DNA of 64,000 bases from Ottowia flava (GTDB taxonomy: Bacteria; Pseudomonadota; Gammaproteobacteria; Burkholderiales; Burkholderiaceae_C), in assembly GCF_008017535.1 (NCBI RefSeq), contig NZ_VRUA01000009.1, positions 91,846 to 155,845 of the forward strand, written 5' to 3'. Positions 41,815 through 51,782 of the stretch are shown here, one piece after another (positions within the stretch are counted from its first letter, which is position 1; every line of letters starts with the position of its first letter). The position numbers and the translations under genes are program-made. The notes below the pieces were generated by a model. That model was not told the origin of the DNA, did no database searches, and worked only from the letters and a program-made list of their open reading frames with translations.

Positions 41815-42169
41815 GACGGTCCTCGTCCAGCTTGCGCAGTAGCGCCTGGACACGTTCGGCCGGCACGTTCTTCTGCATCAGCTGCAGCAGACCGTCGCCT
41901 TCGACCATGGGGCGCAGGACTTCGACTTCGGCGTCGTAGAACTTGACGTCCCAGGCGGCCAGTTCACCGTTGAATTCTTCGTCAGTCCAGGTCTTGCCCT
42001 TGGCCACGAAGGTGATCAGTGGCATGGCTTTGAGCTCCATGAACGATTTCTTGTACGGCTTTTGCGACCAGCGGTCGGCAAACCATTCCTTGTGCGGCGC
42101 CACCATGGTCATCATGCGCTTGGCGATGGCCTTTTCCAGCGTGCCTTGCGGAAAGCTGTAAAGCTTCAT
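41807..42169 (-). CDS. Hypothetical protein (120 aa) after carA
   Basis: A small soluble protein beginning [20 protein letters not shown], with a conserved-looking middle [21 protein letters not shown]. No signal peptide, membrane helix or recognised motif. Its ATG overlaps the carA stop (ATGA), and its stop overlaps the next gene, so it is tightly embedded in the carA operon. Function unknown. Confidence 0.75.
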   Translation of the reverse strand: MKLYSFPQGTLEKAIAKRMMTMVAPHKEWFADRWSQKPYKKSFMELKAMPLITFVAKGKTWTDEEFNGELAAWDVKFYDAEVEVLRPMVEGDGLLQLMQKNVPAERVQALLRKLDEDRHA

Positions 42170-43377
42170 GCGGTGGTCACTCCCTTTTGTGTAGCTGCCT
42201 GCGCAGTACCAGCGCCGGCCTTCGCCATGTTTTCTATGAAACGGTCGAACAGGTAGCCAATGTCGTGCGGGCCGGGGGACGCTTCCGGGTGGCCCTGAAA
42301 GCAGAACGCCGGCTTGCCCTTGAATTCCAGGCCTTGCAGCGTGCCATCGAACAGGCTGACGTGCGTGGCGCGCAGCGTGTCAGGCAGCGAATCCAGCGCC
42401 ACCGCAAACCCGTGGTTCTGGCTGGTGATGCTGACGCGGCCGCTGTCCAGGTCCTTCACGGGGTGGTTGGCGCCGTGGTGGCTGTTGGCCATCTTGAAGG
42501 TCTTGGCGCCGGCGGCCAGCGCCATGATCTGGTGGCCCAGGCAGATGCCGAAGACCGGCAGGCCGCTGTCGATCAGCGTGCGCGTTGCGGCGATGGCGTA
42601 TTCGCACGGGCCCGGGTCGCCGGGGCCGTTGGACAAGAAGACGCCGTCCGGCTGCATCGCCAGCACCTCGGCCGCCGACGTTTGAGCGGGCACCACGGTC
42701 AGTGAGCAGCCGCGCTCGGCCAGCATGCGCAGAATGTTGTACTTCACGCCGAAGTCGTAGGCCACGACCTTGAAGCGCGGCGCAGCCTGCACGCTGTAGC
42801 CTTCGCCCAGTTGCCATTCGGCCTGGTCCCAGTTGTAGGGCGCGTGGGTGGTGACGACTTTGGCCAGGTCCAGCCCGTTCATCGGCGGCACGGCGCGCGC
42901 GGCGGTCAGGGCGGCGTCGATCTGCGCCTGCCCGGCGACTTCGCCCGCGGCCAGCGCCAGGATGGCGCCGTTTTGCGCGCCCTTGTCGCGCAGCAGGCGC
43001 GTCAGTTGGCGCGTGTCGATGCCGGCGATGGCGACGGCACCCGCGCGCTGCAGGTAGTCGCTGAGCGAGGCGTCGCTGCGGAAGTTGCTGGCCAGCAGGG
43101 GCAAATCGCGCACGATCAGGCCGGCGGCGTGGATCTTGGCCGCTTCAACGTCTTCGGCGTTGGTGCCGTAGTTACCGATGTGGGGATAGGTCAGCGTGAC
43201 CAGCTGCTGGCAGTAGCTGGGGTCGGTCAGGATTTCCTGGTAACCGGTGATCGAGGTGTTGAACACCACTTCGCCGACCGTCTGGCCGGCGGCACCGATG
43301 GATTGACCGATGAAGACCGTGCCATCGGCAAGGGCCAGGATGGCGGCGGGATGTTTCCCGCTCAAGGTGGAAAGCAC
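42166..43377 (-). CDS. carA: Carbamoyl-phosphate synthase small subunit (glutaminase)
   Basis: Hydrolyses glutamine and passes ammonia to CarB. The 403-residue protein has the class I amidotransferase nucleophile in VFGICLGHQ (Cys279) and the His of [13 protein letters not shown]. The start is GTG at 43377 with GGAG six bases upstream. The last 17 residues ([17 protein letters not shown]) overlap a repeat element and extend past the usual end of the family. It begins the run carA, three small genes, carB. Confidence 0.96.
   Translation of the reverse strand: MLSTLSGKHPAAILALADGTVFIGQSIGAAGQTVGEVVFNTSITGYQEILTDPSYCQQLVTLTYPHIGNYGTNAEDVEAAKIHAAGLIVRDLPLLASNFRSDASLSDYLQRAGAVAIAGIDTRQLTRLLRDKGAQNGAILALAAGEVAGQAQIDAALTAARAVPPMNGLDLAKVVTTHAPYNWDQAEWQLGEGYSVQAAPRFKVVAYDFGVKYNILRMLAERGCSLTVVPAQTSAAEVLAMQPDGVFLSNGPGDPGPCEYAIAATRTLIDSGLPVFGICLGHQIMALAAGAKTFKMANSHHGANHPVKDLDSGRVSITSQNHGFAVALDSLPDTLRATHVSLFDGTLQGLEFKGKPAFCFQGHPEASPGPHDIGYLFDRFIENMAKAGAGTAQAATQKGVTTA
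42183..42215 (+). repeat. Palindromic repeat, copy 13 (C-terminal codons of carA, antisense)
   Basis: Plus-strand: TTTTGTGTAGCTGCCTGCGC then AGTACCAGCGCCGGCC. Read in carA as GCG-CAG-GCA-GCT (Ala-Gln-Ala-Ala). Only the core and one arm are clear. Confidence 0.65.
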
Positions 43378-43501
43378 GGGGTACTCCGTTGTCTGACGGT
43401 CGCCCGCTCTTGCCTGGCCACGCGGCGCGCCGCGCGGCTCATCTCAGGTGGAAAAAGGCCTTGACTGCGGTCGGGCGACGCGGTTTCGAGAAAAGCTGCT
43501 G

Positions 43502-43507
43502 ATTATA
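43502..43507 (-). promoter_or_regulatory. Candidate -10 box for carA
   Basis: The minus strand reads TATAAT about 125 bp before the carA start. TTGACG lies upstream but 22 bp away, longer than ideal, so this promoter is tentative. The leader between it and carA is GC-rich and could hold regulatory structure. Confidence 0.4.
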
Positions 43508-43544
43508 GCGTGCAGGTAGCCACCGCCACCGTCAAGCCAAGGCC

Positions 43545-44336
43545 TTAAACCCGGTTGGGCGTGGCGTTTTGCGCGGCGCTGGCGTGCAGGCAGATGGCCG
43601 CCGCCGCGGCGACGTTAAGCGACTCTTCACCCCCCGGCTGGGCGATGCGCACGCCGTGCGCCGCCCGCTCGGCCAAGGCCGAGCCCACGCCCTGCCCTTC
43701 GTGCCCCATGACCCAGGCGCACGGCCAGGGCAAGGCGGCGCGGTGCAGCCAATCGCCCTGATGCGAGCTGGTGACGACCAGCGGCACCTGCAGCGCGGCC
43801 AGGTCGCCCGGCGCCAGTCCCTCGACCAGGCGCAGGCCGAAGTGCGCCCCCATGCCGGCCCGCAGCACCTTGGGCGACCACAGGGCTGCCGTGCCTTTCA
43901 GCGCCAGCACCTGGCCAAAGCCGAACGCCCCGGCACTGCGCAGGATGGAGCCGACGTTGCCAGCGTCCTGCACGCGGTCCAGCACGACGCTGGGGGCATC
44001 TGGCGCCAGCGCGGGTGCTTCAGGCAGGCCCAGCACGAAGGCCAGCGGCGCGGGCGACTCCAGCCCACTGATGCCGGCCATCAACCCATCGGCAATTACT
44101 ATGTTTTTTGGAGCTGCCTGCGCAATCTCCGCCTGCGCCAAAGGCCAATATGACTCAGAAAATACGGTCATCACCGGGCGCCAGCCGCGCGCCAGCGCAG
44201 CACGGCACAGGTGATCGCCCTCGACCCAGACGCGGCCCTGCTTGCGGTAGGCCGCGTTGTCCTGCGCCAAACGGCGCAAGTCCTTGACCAGCGCGTTGTC
44301 GCGCGACTGGATGAAGACCGGCCCGGCCTCGCTCAC
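43545..44336 (-). CDS. SpoU/TrmH-family RNA 2'-O-methyltransferase
   Basis: A 263-residue RNA methyltransferase with the SPOUT knot motifs: [17 protein letters not shown] in the middle, VMGHEGQGV, and [18 protein letters not shown] near the end. An N-terminal substrate-binding domain of the RlmB/TsnR kind precedes it. The exact target nucleotide is not predictable. It starts with GTG overlapping the rnhB stop (GTGA). About 22 residues ([20 protein letters not shown] region) are encoded by a repeat element. Confidence 0.88.
   Translation of the reverse strand: MSEAGPVFIQSRDNALVKDLRRLAQDNAAYRKQGRVWVEGDHLCRAALARGWRPVMTVFSESYWPLAQAEIAQAAPKNIVIADGLMAGISGLESPAPLAFVLGLPEAPALAPDAPSVVLDRVQDAGNVGSILRSAGAFGFGQVLALKGTAALWSPKVLRAGMGAHFGLRLVEGLAPGDLAALQVPLVVTSSHQGDWLHRAALPWPCAWVMGHEGQGVGSALAERAAHGVRIAQPGGEESLNVAAAAAICLHASAAQNATPNRV
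44094..44158 (+). repeat. Palindromic repeat, copy 14 (inside methyltransferase gene, antisense)
   Basis: Plus-strand: AGCTGCCTGCGCAATCTCCG, CCTGCGCCAAAGGCCAATAT, GACTCAGA. It aligns with the intergenic copy 3 over its full length. Read as GCG-CAG-GCA-GCT (Ala-Gln-Ala-Ala). Confidence 0.85.
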
Positions 44337-44983
44337 GGCGCGCGTTCCAAAGTGACGCGCGACACCACGCCCAACACTTGCGCCACGGGGGCGAAGCTGC
44401 GACGGTGGTGTTCACACGCGCCATGCTCGCGCAAGGCCGCCAGGTGGGCTGCGGTGCCGTAGCCCTTGTGCGCCGCAAACCCGTAGTGCGGCCAATCGGC
44501 ATCGATCTGCGCGCACCATCGGTCGCGGTGCACCTTGGCCAGGATGGACGCGGCCGAGATTTCCGCCACCCGCGCGTCGCCGCCGACCACGGCTTCGGCC
44601 CGCATGGGCAGCACCGGCAAGCGGTTGCCATCCACGCGCACCAGCGTGGGCGCCAGGCGCAGGCCTTCGACCGCGCGGCGCATGGCCAGCAGCGTCGCCT
44701 GCAGGATGTTCAGCGCGTCGATCTCGGCCGTGCTGGCTTCGGCGATGGAGCAGCACAGCGCCTTCTCGCAGATCTCGGCAAACAGCTGTTCGCGCCGGCG
44801 CGCGGTCAACGCCTTGGAATCGGCCAGGCCGGCGATCGGCTGGCGCGGGTTCAGGATCACCGCGGCGGCGACCACCGGGCCGGCCAGCGGCCCACGGCCG
44901 GCTTCGTCCACGCCCGCGCACAGGCCGGGCGCAGACCAGTCCAGCGCGGTTTGTTCAGCGGTCAAGAAGCGTTTGGATCGCAT
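44333..44983 (-). CDS. rnhB: Ribonuclease HII
   Basis: Removes ribonucleotides from DNA and RNA-DNA hybrids. The 216-residue protein has the catalytic [12 protein letters not shown] motif, SKALT, and the acidic residues in [15 protein letters not shown]. The start ATG at 44983 lies 29 bases inside the lpxB reading frame; this overlap is usual in the cluster. It follows lpxB and precedes the SpoU methyltransferase gene. Confidence 0.94.
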   Translation of the reverse strand: MRSKRFLTAEQTALDWSAPGLCAGVDEAGRGPLAGPVVAAAVILNPRQPIAGLADSKALTARRREQLFAEICEKALCCSIAEASTAEIDALNILQATLLAMRRAVEGLRLAPTLVRVDGNRLPVLPMRAEAVVGGDARVAEISAASILAKVHRDRWCAQIDADWPHYGFAAHKGYGTAAHLAALREHGACEHHRRSFAPVAQVLGVVSRVTLERAP

Positions 44984-46202
44984 CGGTGGCGAGTTGGGCG
45001 GTGGGGCGGCGCAGTTCTGCGTGCAGTTGTTCAAAGCGCGCCGTGGTGGCCGCCATTGTCTCAGGCGCGTCCAGCCAACCCAGCACCGCGGCCGCCAACG
45101 CGGCGGGCGTGGCCGCGTCCTGCACCAGCTCGGGCACGACGAAGGGCGCACCCGGCTTATCGGCCCATGCACGCGCCGACACGCCGACCGGGCGGTGCAG
45201 CCATTCGTTGGGCGCACACAGGATGTTGGGCAGGCCGACCCAGGGCAACTGGCGCTTGCGCCACATCAGGTGGTAGCTGAGCGCCGGCATGGCGTAGGCA
45301 ATGACCATGGGCTTGTGAAAAAGCGCGGCCTCGAGGGTCGCGGTGCCGCTGGCGATCAGCGTGAGGTCGCACGCGGCCAGCGCGGCGTGCGACTGCCCTT
45401 CCACCACATGCGCGGCGCTGCCCAGGCCGCTGGCCGCGGCCAGCTGGCGCACCTGCGGCAACAGGTAAGGCACCGTTGGCACTATGAATTGTGTAGCTGG
45501 TTGCGCAGATTGCACTAGGGCTGCAGCCTGAAAGAACCTTGAACCCAGGTGCTCGACCTCGGCCCGGCGGCTGCCCGGCAGCAAGGCCACGACCGGGCCT
45601 TGTGCGTCGATGCCCAGGGCCGCGCGCGCTGCGACCGGGTCCGTCTGCATCGGGATCGCCTGCGCGAGCGGGTGGCCGACGTAGGTGGCGGCGATACCGG
45701 CGGCCTGCAGCAGTTCGGGCTCGAACGGGAACAGGCACAGCACGTGATCGGCGGCGCGCTGCAGCTTTTGCAGCTTCTCAGGCCGCCAGGCCCAGAACGA
45801 TGGGCTGACGAAATGCAGAGTCTTGAGGCCGCCGGCTTTCAGCCGCGCTTCCAGGTCGAAGTTGAAGTCGGGCGCGTCGACACCGATGAACAGATCGGGC
45901 CGCTCGGCCAGCAGCCGATCGCCCAACTGGCGGCGCAGGCGCAGCAATTCGGGCAGGCGCGGCAGCACTTCCAGGTAGCCGCGCACCGACAGCTTTTCGA
46001 CCGGCCACCACGCGTCAAAACCCTGCGCGGCCATGTGCGCGCCGCCGATGCCGGCGCTGCGCAGGCCCGGCCAGCGCTGGCGCAGCGCGGCCAACAAATG
46101 CCCGGCGAGCAGGTCGCCCGAGGCTTCGCCCGCGACCAGGGCGAAGCGCGGGGCCCTGCTCTGGAGCGGGGTCGTGGTCGGCAGGGTGTCGATGGCTTGC
46201 AC
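44955..46202 (-). CDS. lpxB: Lipid-A-disaccharide synthase
   Basis: Joins UDP-diacylglucosamine and lipid X to form the lipid A disaccharide on the inner membrane. The 415-residue protein has [17 protein letters not shown] near the start, [10 protein letters not shown], the [14 protein letters not shown] segment and the [13 protein letters not shown] loop. The start is GTG at 46202, directly after a stop codon. A repeat element overlaps the codons for [20 protein letters not shown] (about residues 220-240). Confidence 0.95.
   Translation of the reverse strand: MQAIDTLPTTTPLQSRAPRFALVAGEASGDLLAGHLLAALRQRWPGLRSAGIGGAHMAAQGFDAWWPVEKLSVRGYLEVLPRLPELLRLRRQLGDRLLAERPDLFIGVDAPDFNFDLEARLKAGGLKTLHFVSPSFWAWRPEKLQKLQRAADHVLCLFPFEPELLQAAGIAATYVGHPLAQAIPMQTDPVAARAALGIDAQGPVVALLPGSRRAEVEHLGSRFFQAAALVQSAQPATQFIVPTVPYLLPQVRQLAAASGLGSAAHVVEGQSHAALAACDLTLIASGTATLEAALFHKPMVIAYAMPALSYHLMWRKRQLPWVGLPNILCAPNEWLHRPVGVSARAWADKPGAPFVVPELVQDAATPAALAAAVLGWLDAPETMAATTARFEQLHAELRRPTAQLATDAIQTLLDR
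45479..45543 (+). repeat. Palindromic repeat, copy 15 (inside lpxB, antisense)
   Basis: Plus-strand: CACTATGAATTGTGTAGCTG, GTTGCGCAGATTGCACTAGG, GCTGCAGCCTGAAAGAACCT. Read in lpxB as GCG-CAA-CCA-GCT (Ala-Gln-Pro-Ala). Confidence 0.8.
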
Positions 46203-46509
46203 GTCAGCGCACGCCCATACGCGCCTCGGCCAGCGCCGCCAGGGCGGCCTTCTGCTCGTCGTACATCGGTTGCGGCAACGCCATGCGCATCACCTGCCTC
46301 AGGTCGCGTGGGCTGGCTTGGGCGACGGCGAGACGGAAGATCCTGCAAGGGGTCTTTCTGCCAAGGCCGACAACATGTGGTGCATCTGGACGGACGCCTC
46401 TCGATGGAAATGTTGGCCGGTGCGATGGCGCTGAGCGATCAACACGCAGCAGCGGGCACCAGAATGCGCGCGATGTGCATGCAACTCTCTCGACAGCAAG
46501 ACGCCGTGC
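46203..46509 (-). other. 306-bp segment between lpxA and lpxB bounded by a 9-bp direct repeat
   Basis: The 9-bp TCAGCGCAC occurs at 46204-46212 and 46510-46518. One copy is the lpxA stop region and the other lies directly before the lpxB GTG. Removing 306 bp from the first copy to the second would leave lpxA ending one base before lpxB. The segment keeps the lpxA reading frame open for 101 codons after the lpxA stop, ending MGVR-stop. The C-terminal part (RQVMRMALPQPMYDEQ, then KAALAALAEARMGVR) looks like real protein, perhaps a gene remnant. I see no start codon with a ribosome-binding site. Confidence 0.45.
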
Positions 46510-47298
46510 TCAGCGCACGATCCCGCGCGTGGCTTGGATCAGAAAGCCCTGCATCAGCGCGATGTCGGCGTCGGCCTCGGGCACTTCGCCACGCAGCGCG
46601 TCGATCTGTTGGCGGGCGGCGTCCAGCGTCAGCCCTTTGCGGTACAACAAACGGTACATCTGCTTGACCAGCGCAATGCGCTCGGACGTGAAGCCACGCC
46701 GGCGCAGACCCTCGGCGTTGATGCTCTGCGCCTCGGCCGGGTTGCCGCCCGCGGTGACGAAGGGTGGCACGTCCTGCGCCAGACGCGACTGAAACGCCGT
46801 CATCGCGTGGGCGCCGACGCGCACGAACTGGTGCACCCCAGTCAGGCCGCCCAGAAAGACCCAGTCTCCCAGGTGCACGTGCCCGGCCAGTTGCACCGAG
46901 TTGGCCAGGATGATGTGGTCGCCCAGTTGGCAGTCGTGGGCGACGTGCACGTAGGCCATGATCCAGTTGTCGTTGCCAACGCGGGTGACGCCAGCGTCCT
47001 GCACCGTGCCGGTGTTGATGGTGACGAATTCGCGGATCGTGTTGCCGTCACCGATCTCCAGGCGTGTGGGTTCACCCGCGTATTTCTTGTCCTGAGGGGC
47101 CGCGCCCAGGCTGGCGAACTGGAAGACGCGGTTGCCCTGCCCCAGCGTGGTGTGTCCCTCGATCACGCAATGCGGGCCGATATGGCAAGCCGCCCCAATG
47201 CGCACATGCGGGCCGATGACCGAATAGGCGCCTACCTCGACGTCGTCCGCCAGTTCGGCAGCGGGGTCGATCAGCGCCGTGGGATGAATGCGCGCCAA
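46510..47298 (-). CDS. lpxA: UDP-N-acetylglucosamine acyltransferase
   Basis: Adds the first acyl chain in lipid A synthesis. The 262-residue left-handed beta-helix protein has hexapeptide repeats from residue 1 on, the catalytic histidine in [13 protein letters not shown], and a helical C-terminal domain ([20 protein letters not shown]). The start is TTG at 47298, well supported by AAGGAG seven bases upstream. lpxB normally follows at once; here a 306-bp segment intervenes. Confidence 0.96.
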   Translation of the reverse strand: MARIHPTALIDPAAELADDVEVGAYSVIGPHVRIGAACHIGPHCVIEGHTTLGQGNRVFQFASLGAAPQDKKYAGEPTRLEIGDGNTIREFVTINTGTVQDAGVTRVGNDNWIMAYVHVAHDCQLGDHIILANSVQLAGHVHLGDWVFLGGLTGVHQFVRVGAHAMTAFQSRLAQDVPPFVTAGGNPAEAQSINAEGLRRRGFTSERIALVKQMYRLLYRKGLTLDAARQQIDALRGEVPEADADIALMQGFLIQATRGIVR

Positions 47299-47394
47299 AT
47301 CAGCGCTCCTTGCAGGTCACCGTCAGAAAGCTGCGGCCCTCATGGTCCGCGCCAAGCCCTGGCGCTGCCGCAGACAGGTGTCCAGCGCCTTGGC

Positions 47395-47838
47395 TCATAC
47401 CACCTTGCGCATGGTGCACATGATCACGGCTTCGGCCGCCATCTCGCCGTCCACCGACGCGGTGCAGTTGTACCGATAGATGCCGCCGCGCACGCGCTCG
47501 AGTGCACCGTCCAGAATCAACTGGTCGCCCGGTTCCACTGGGCGCTTGAAGCGCGCGCCATCGACCCCTACGAAGTAGAAGACGGACTCGTCGTCCAGGG
47601 ACAGGCCGGTTACCTCGAATGACAGCAATGCGCACGCTTGTGCCAGCGCCTCTAGCATCAAAACGCCCGGGAACACCGGGCGTTTGGGGAAGTGGCCAGT
47701 AAAGCAGGGTTCGTTGACCGTCACATTCTTGAGCGCCCGGATCGTCTTGGCTTCCAGGTCGATGTTCAACACGCGATCGACCAGCAGAAACGGATAGCGA
47801 TGCGGCAGCTTGGTCAGGATGTGGTGGATATCCATCAT
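47395..47838 (-). CDS. fabZ: (3R)-hydroxyacyl-ACP dehydratase
   Basis: Dehydrates beta-hydroxyacyl-ACP in fatty-acid elongation. The 147-residue hot-dog-fold protein has [12 protein letters not shown], the catalytic His in [22 protein letters not shown] and normal family length. ATG at 47838 or 47835 can both serve as start. It sits between lpxD and lpxA as usual. Confidence 0.96.
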   Translation of the reverse strand: MMDIHHILTKLPHRYPFLLVDRVLNIDLEAKTIRALKNVTVNEPCFTGHFPKRPVFPGVLMLEALAQACALLSFEVTGLSLDDESVFYFVGVDGARFKRPVEPGDQLILDGALERVRGGIYRYNCTASVDGEMAAEAVIMCTMRKVV

Positions 47839-47849
47839 GGCAGTATGCT

Positions 47850-47898
47850 CTATATTTGATAGCTACTCGCGCTTGCCCAACAAGCGCTGCAGGCTTAT
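47850..47898 (+). repeat. Palindromic repeat, copy 16 (between lpxD and fabZ)
   Basis: TATATTTGATAGCTACTCGC then GCTTGCCCAACAAGCGCTGC and AGGCTTATTTG. The arms GCGCTTG / CAAGCGC form a clean hairpin. This copy has the TACTCGCGC core variant and touches the last codons of lpxD. Confidence 0.65.
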
Positions 47899-48896
47899 TT
47901 GTCTTCAGAGTCGGCCAATTGCCGTTCGAGATGCTTGATGCGCTCGCGCAGACGATGCAGCTGCCGGAGCGTCGCGGCATTCTTTTCCCACTCGCCATTC
48001 TCGTCGATCGGAAAGAAGCCGGTATAGTGCCCGGGCTTGAGTATCGAACGCGACACCAGCGAGCCTGCCGATACGTGCACGTGGTCGGCAATGCTCAGGT
48101 GGCCTGCGATCATGCCGGCACCACCGACCGTGCAATAGGCGCCGATGCGAGCGCTGCCCGCTACGCCCACGCATCCGGCCATCGCGGTGTGCTTGCCGAC
48201 GTGCGTGTTGTGGCCGATCTGGATCAGGTTGTCGAGCTTGACGCCATCGTCGATCACCGTATCGTCCAGCGCGCCACGATCGATGCAGGTATTGGCGCCG
48301 ATCTCGACGTCGTCACCGATGCGCACGGCACCCAACTGTTCAATCTTGACCCAGGTGCCTTCGTGGCCCGCAAAGCCAAAGCCGTCGCCACCGATAACGG
48401 CGCCGCTTTGCACCAGGCAGCGCGCGCCCAGCACGCAATCTTCGCCAATCGTGACGCGCTCCTTGACGACGGTCTCCGCGCCAATGCGCGCGCCACGGCC
48501 GACGAAGCTGAGGGCGCCGATGCTGGCGCTGGGATCGACGAAAGCACCCTCCTCCACCACCGCACTCGGGTGAATGCGCGGCCGCGCCGCGCCCTGATGG
48601 AGACGGCGCCACATTTGTGTCAGCCGCGCGAAATAAAGGTGGGGATCGTCGACGACGATGCAGTCGCCGCGCTGGCGAGCGCTCTCGGCCAAGACGGGAG
48701 ACACGATGACGCAGCCGGCCTGGGTGGTATCCAGCAGATGCGCCAAGCGGGCGTTGGCCAGGAAGCTCAACTCCGTCGATCCGGCACTTTCGAGCGGCGC
48801 CAAGCGGGTGATGTGGCGATCCGGATCGCCGAACAACTCGCCGCCGAGGGATTGGACAATGGCTCCGGCTCGCAGGGTCACGTCACGATCAGGCAA
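47895..48896 (-). CDS. lpxD: UDP-3-O-acylglucosamine N-acyltransferase
   Basis: Adds the N-linked acyl chain in lipid A synthesis. The 333-residue protein has the uridine-binding N-terminal domain, about ten hexapeptide coils with the catalytic His in [14 protein letters not shown], and a C-terminal helical tail ([20 protein letters not shown]) that may form a short coiled coil. The start is TTG at 48896, with GTG at 48881 as alternative. Confidence 0.95.
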   Translation of the reverse strand: MPDRDVTLRAGAIVQSLGGELFGDPDRHITRLAPLESAGSTELSFLANARLAHLLDTTQAGCVIVSPVLAESARQRGDCIVVDDPHLYFARLTQMWRRLHQGAARPRIHPSAVVEEGAFVDPSASIGALSFVGRGARIGAETVVKERVTIGEDCVLGARCLVQSGAVIGGDGFGFAGHEGTWVKIEQLGAVRIGDDVEIGANTCIDRGALDDTVIDDGVKLDNLIQIGHNTHVGKHTAMAGCVGVAGSARIGAYCTVGGAGMIAGHLSIADHVHVSAGSLVSRSILKPGHYTGFFPIDENGEWEKNAATLRQLHRLRERIKHLERQLADSEDK

Positions 48897-48930
48897 AAGG
48901 AAAACAACTGAACAGGCCGCGCAGGCCGGT

Positions 48931-49449
48931 TCACTTGGCGCCGTTCAGCGCCTTGATCACCTTGTCGGTGATATCCAGCTTGGGATTGATGTAGACCGCC
49001 TCCTGCAGGATGACGTCGTACTTCTCCGCCTCGGCCACCTGCTTGACCACGCGATTGGCGCGGTCAAGGATCTGCTGCAGCTCTTCCTGCTTGCGGGAAT
49101 TGAGGTCTTCCTGGAACTCACGGCGCTTGCGCTGGAACTCGCGGTCCTGGTCCATCAACTGGCGCTGGCGGGAAGCGCGCGCGCTCTCGGCCATGGTGGG
49201 CGCCTCGCGTTCGAAGCGTTCGGATGCTGTCTTGAGGGCGCTGCCGGCGTCGTCGATTTCCTTCTCGCGGCGCGAGAATTCCTGCTCAAGCTTGGTCTGG
49301 GCCGCCTTGGCCGAAGAGGCCTCGCGCAACATGCGGTCGGTGTTCACGAAGCCAATGCGCACGCCGTCTTGCGCCATGGCCACCGGGCTCAGCACCGTGG
49401 CGCAGGTGAGCACCAGTGCCATCAGGCCATAAGAAAGATACTGCTTCAA
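48931..49449 (-). CDS. skp: Periplasmic chaperone Skp (OmpH)
   Basis: Escorts unfolded outer-membrane proteins across the periplasm to BamA. The 172-residue protein has a signal peptide ending near SPVAMAQ, the [16 protein letters not shown] strand and long coiled-coil tentacles rich in Glu, Arg and Lys (residues about 55-130). The start is TTG at 49449, which overlaps the bamA stop (TTGA), so translation is probably coupled to bamA. Confidence 0.93.
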   Translation of the reverse strand: MKQYLSYGLMALVLTCATVLSPVAMAQDGVRIGFVNTDRMLREASSAKAAQTKLEQEFSRREKEIDDAGSALKTASERFEREAPTMAESARASRQRQLMDQDREFQRKRREFQEDLNSRKQEELQQILDRANRVVKQVAEAEKYDVILQEAVYINPKLDITDKVIKALNGAK

Positions 49450-51743
49450 AACGAAGTTCCGATCTGGAATTGGAAACGTTGGATTCTATCGCCGGGCTTC
49501 TTGCGCAACGGCACCGCAAAGGCAAAGCGCAGCGGGCCCAAAGGCGAAATCCAGCTGAAGCCGATACCGGTGGAATACCGAAGCGCATCGCCGGTGATCT
49601 TTTCGCCATCGCCATACAGCGCGCCGATGTCAAAGAAGCCGAACAAGCGCAGCGTGCGGTCGTTGCCGGCGCCCGGGAATGGCGTGATGAACTCTGTGTT
49701 GAGCGTGAACTTGCGCGTACCGCCAATGAATGCGCCGGTCACGTCGCGCGGACCCAGTGTGGACTGCTCATAGCCCCGCACGGAGCCCAGGCCACCAGAG
49801 TAGAAGTTCTTGAACACCGGGAACGGCCGGCCACCCAGGCCCTTGCCCCAGCCTGCCTCACCGTTGAAGGCCAGCGTGTACTGTTTGCTGAGCGGGATGT
49901 ACTGCTGGTATTGGTAATTGGCCTTGACGTAGCGCGCGTCACCCAGCAAGCCGAGTTCACCCAGGACACGCTGGTAGCGCCCGGAAGTTGGCGCCAGCGC
50001 GCTGTCACGCGAATCGCGCGACCAGCCCAGGGTGAACGGGAACGAAGTGCTCGTATAGCCGAACTTGTTGGCATACGCCAGGTACGAGGCCGGAATGTTG
50101 GTGCCCGGCTTGATGCGCGTGCGCTCGGCGTTGATGCCGAGGTAGACGGTGTCGATCTCGGTGATAGGCACACCGAATTTCAGGCCTGCGCCCATCGTGA
50201 CCAGGGTGTAGTTGCCACCCTGATCCTGATAGGGCTTCTGCGTCTTGTAATACAGGTCGACCGTGCGCGACACCCCGTTGGCCGTGAAGTACGGGTCGGT
50301 GGTACTGACCACCACGGTACGGTTGAACTTGCCGGTGTTGAGCTGCAGATCCAGACGGTTGCCGGAGCCGAACACGTTTTCCTGCGCCAGACCAAAGGTG
50401 AACGACAGTTTCTCGGCGGAAGAGTAACCCGCGCCAATCGAGATGTTGCCGGTGGGCTTTTCCTTGACTTCGACGTTGAGGTCCACTTGGTCCGGCGCGC
50501 CCGGCACCTCGGCCGACGTGACCGACAGCTCAGTGAAATAGCCCAGGCGGTCCACCCGGTCGCGGGACAGCCGAATGCGGTCAGCGTCGTACCAGGACGA
50601 CTCGAACTGACGGAACTCGCGTCGGATGACTTCGTCGCGGGTGCGGGTGTTACCCTGCACGTTGATGCGGCGCACGTAGGCACGGCGGCCCGGCTCGGCT
50701 TTCAGCGTGAGCGCCACGCGATTGTTGGTGCGATCTACTTCGGGCACGGCCTCGACCTGCGCGAAGGCATAGCCGTAGTTGCCGAAGTGCTCGGTGAAGG
50801 CCTTTGTCGTTTCGGCGACCTGATCGGCGTTGTAAGCCTCGCCTGGTTTGATGGTGATGAGCGACTTGAACTCATCGTCCTTTTCCAGGAAGTTGCCTTG
50901 CAGCGCTACGCCAGACACCGCGAACCGATCGCCTTCCGTCACGTTGACGGTGACCGAGATGGACTCCTTGTCGGGCGACATGGCAACCTGAGTCGAATCG
51001 ATCTTGAAATCCAGATAACCGCGCGCCAGATAGAACGAGCGCAACGCCTCCAGATCGGCGTTCAACTTGGTGCGCGAATACTGGTCGGTCTTGGTGTACC
51101 AGGCCAACCAACCACCGGTATCAAGCTCGAACAGATCCTTGAGTTGACCGTCGGAGAACGCATGGTTGCCCAGGATTTCAATGTCCTTGATGCGCGCGGC
51201 CCGGCCTTCGGTGATGTTGAAGGTCAGGCGAACCTGATTGCGCTCCATCGGCGTGACGGTGGTCACGACTTCGGCGCCATAAAGGCTCTTGTTGATGTAC
51301 TGGCGCTTGAGTTCCTGCTCGATGCGGTCGACCAGGGCTCGGTCATAAGGTCGGCCTGACGACAACCCGGCATCGCGCAGCACCCCCTGCAGGACTTCGT
51401 TGCTGAACTCCTTGTTGCCGGCGAAATCGACTGCAGCGACCGTGGGTCGCTCCTGCACGATCACCACCAGCACATCACCGCTGACATCCAGGCGCACGTC
51501 GGTGAACAACCCCAGGCCAAAAAGGGCACGAATGGCGGCTGAACCCTTTTCGTCGTTGTAGGTCTCACCCACTCGCACGGGCAGCGAGGCGAATACGGTG
51601 CCCGGTTCGACACGCTGCAGGCCTTCCACACGGATGTCGCGCACGGTGAATGGGTCCACCGCCCAGGCCATTTGCGACGCGAGTGCCAGGGTGACGAGCG
51701 AGGTCACGGAGCGCAGGCGGAATCGTTGAGCGATTGACTTCAT
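49446..51743 (-). CDS. bamA: Outer-membrane protein assembly factor BamA
   Basis: The core beta-barrel of the BAM complex that folds outer-membrane proteins. The 765-residue protein has a signal peptide ending QMAWA, five POTRA domains (starting FTVRDIRVEGLQRVEPGTVF) and a C-terminal 16-strand barrel with the VRGY loop (SVRGYEQSTLG). It ends with a phenylalanine, the outer-membrane targeting signature. It lies between rseP and skp. Confidence 0.97.
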   Translation of the reverse strand: MKSIAQRFRLRSVTSLVTLALASQMAWAVDPFTVRDIRVEGLQRVEPGTVFASLPVRVGETYNDEKGSAAIRALFGLGLFTDVRLDVSGDVLVVIVQERPTVAAVDFAGNKEFSNEVLQGVLRDAGLSSGRPYDRALVDRIEQELKRQYINKSLYGAEVVTTVTPMERNQVRLTFNITEGRAARIKDIEILGNHAFSDGQLKDLFELDTGGWLAWYTKTDQYSRTKLNADLEALRSFYLARGYLDFKIDSTQVAMSPDKESISVTVNVTEGDRFAVSGVALQGNFLEKDDEFKSLITIKPGEAYNADQVAETTKAFTEHFGNYGYAFAQVEAVPEVDRTNNRVALTLKAEPGRRAYVRRINVQGNTRTRDEVIRREFRQFESSWYDADRIRLSRDRVDRLGYFTELSVTSAEVPGAPDQVDLNVEVKEKPTGNISIGAGYSSAEKLSFTFGLAQENVFGSGNRLDLQLNTGKFNRTVVVSTTDPYFTANGVSRTVDLYYKTQKPYQDQGGNYTLVTMGAGLKFGVPITEIDTVYLGINAERTRIKPGTNIPASYLAYANKFGYTSTSFPFTLGWSRDSRDSALAPTSGRYQRVLGELGLLGDARYVKANYQYQQYIPLSKQYTLAFNGEAGWGKGLGGRPFPVFKNFYSGGLGSVRGYEQSTLGPRDVTGAFIGGTRKFTLNTEFITPFPGAGNDRTLRLFGFFDIGALYGDGEKITGDALRYSTGIGFSWISPLGPLRFAFAVPLRKKPGDRIQRFQFQIGTSF

Positions 51744-51782
51744 GGATGCACTGTTTGACGTGACCTGCAGGTCACAAAGGTT

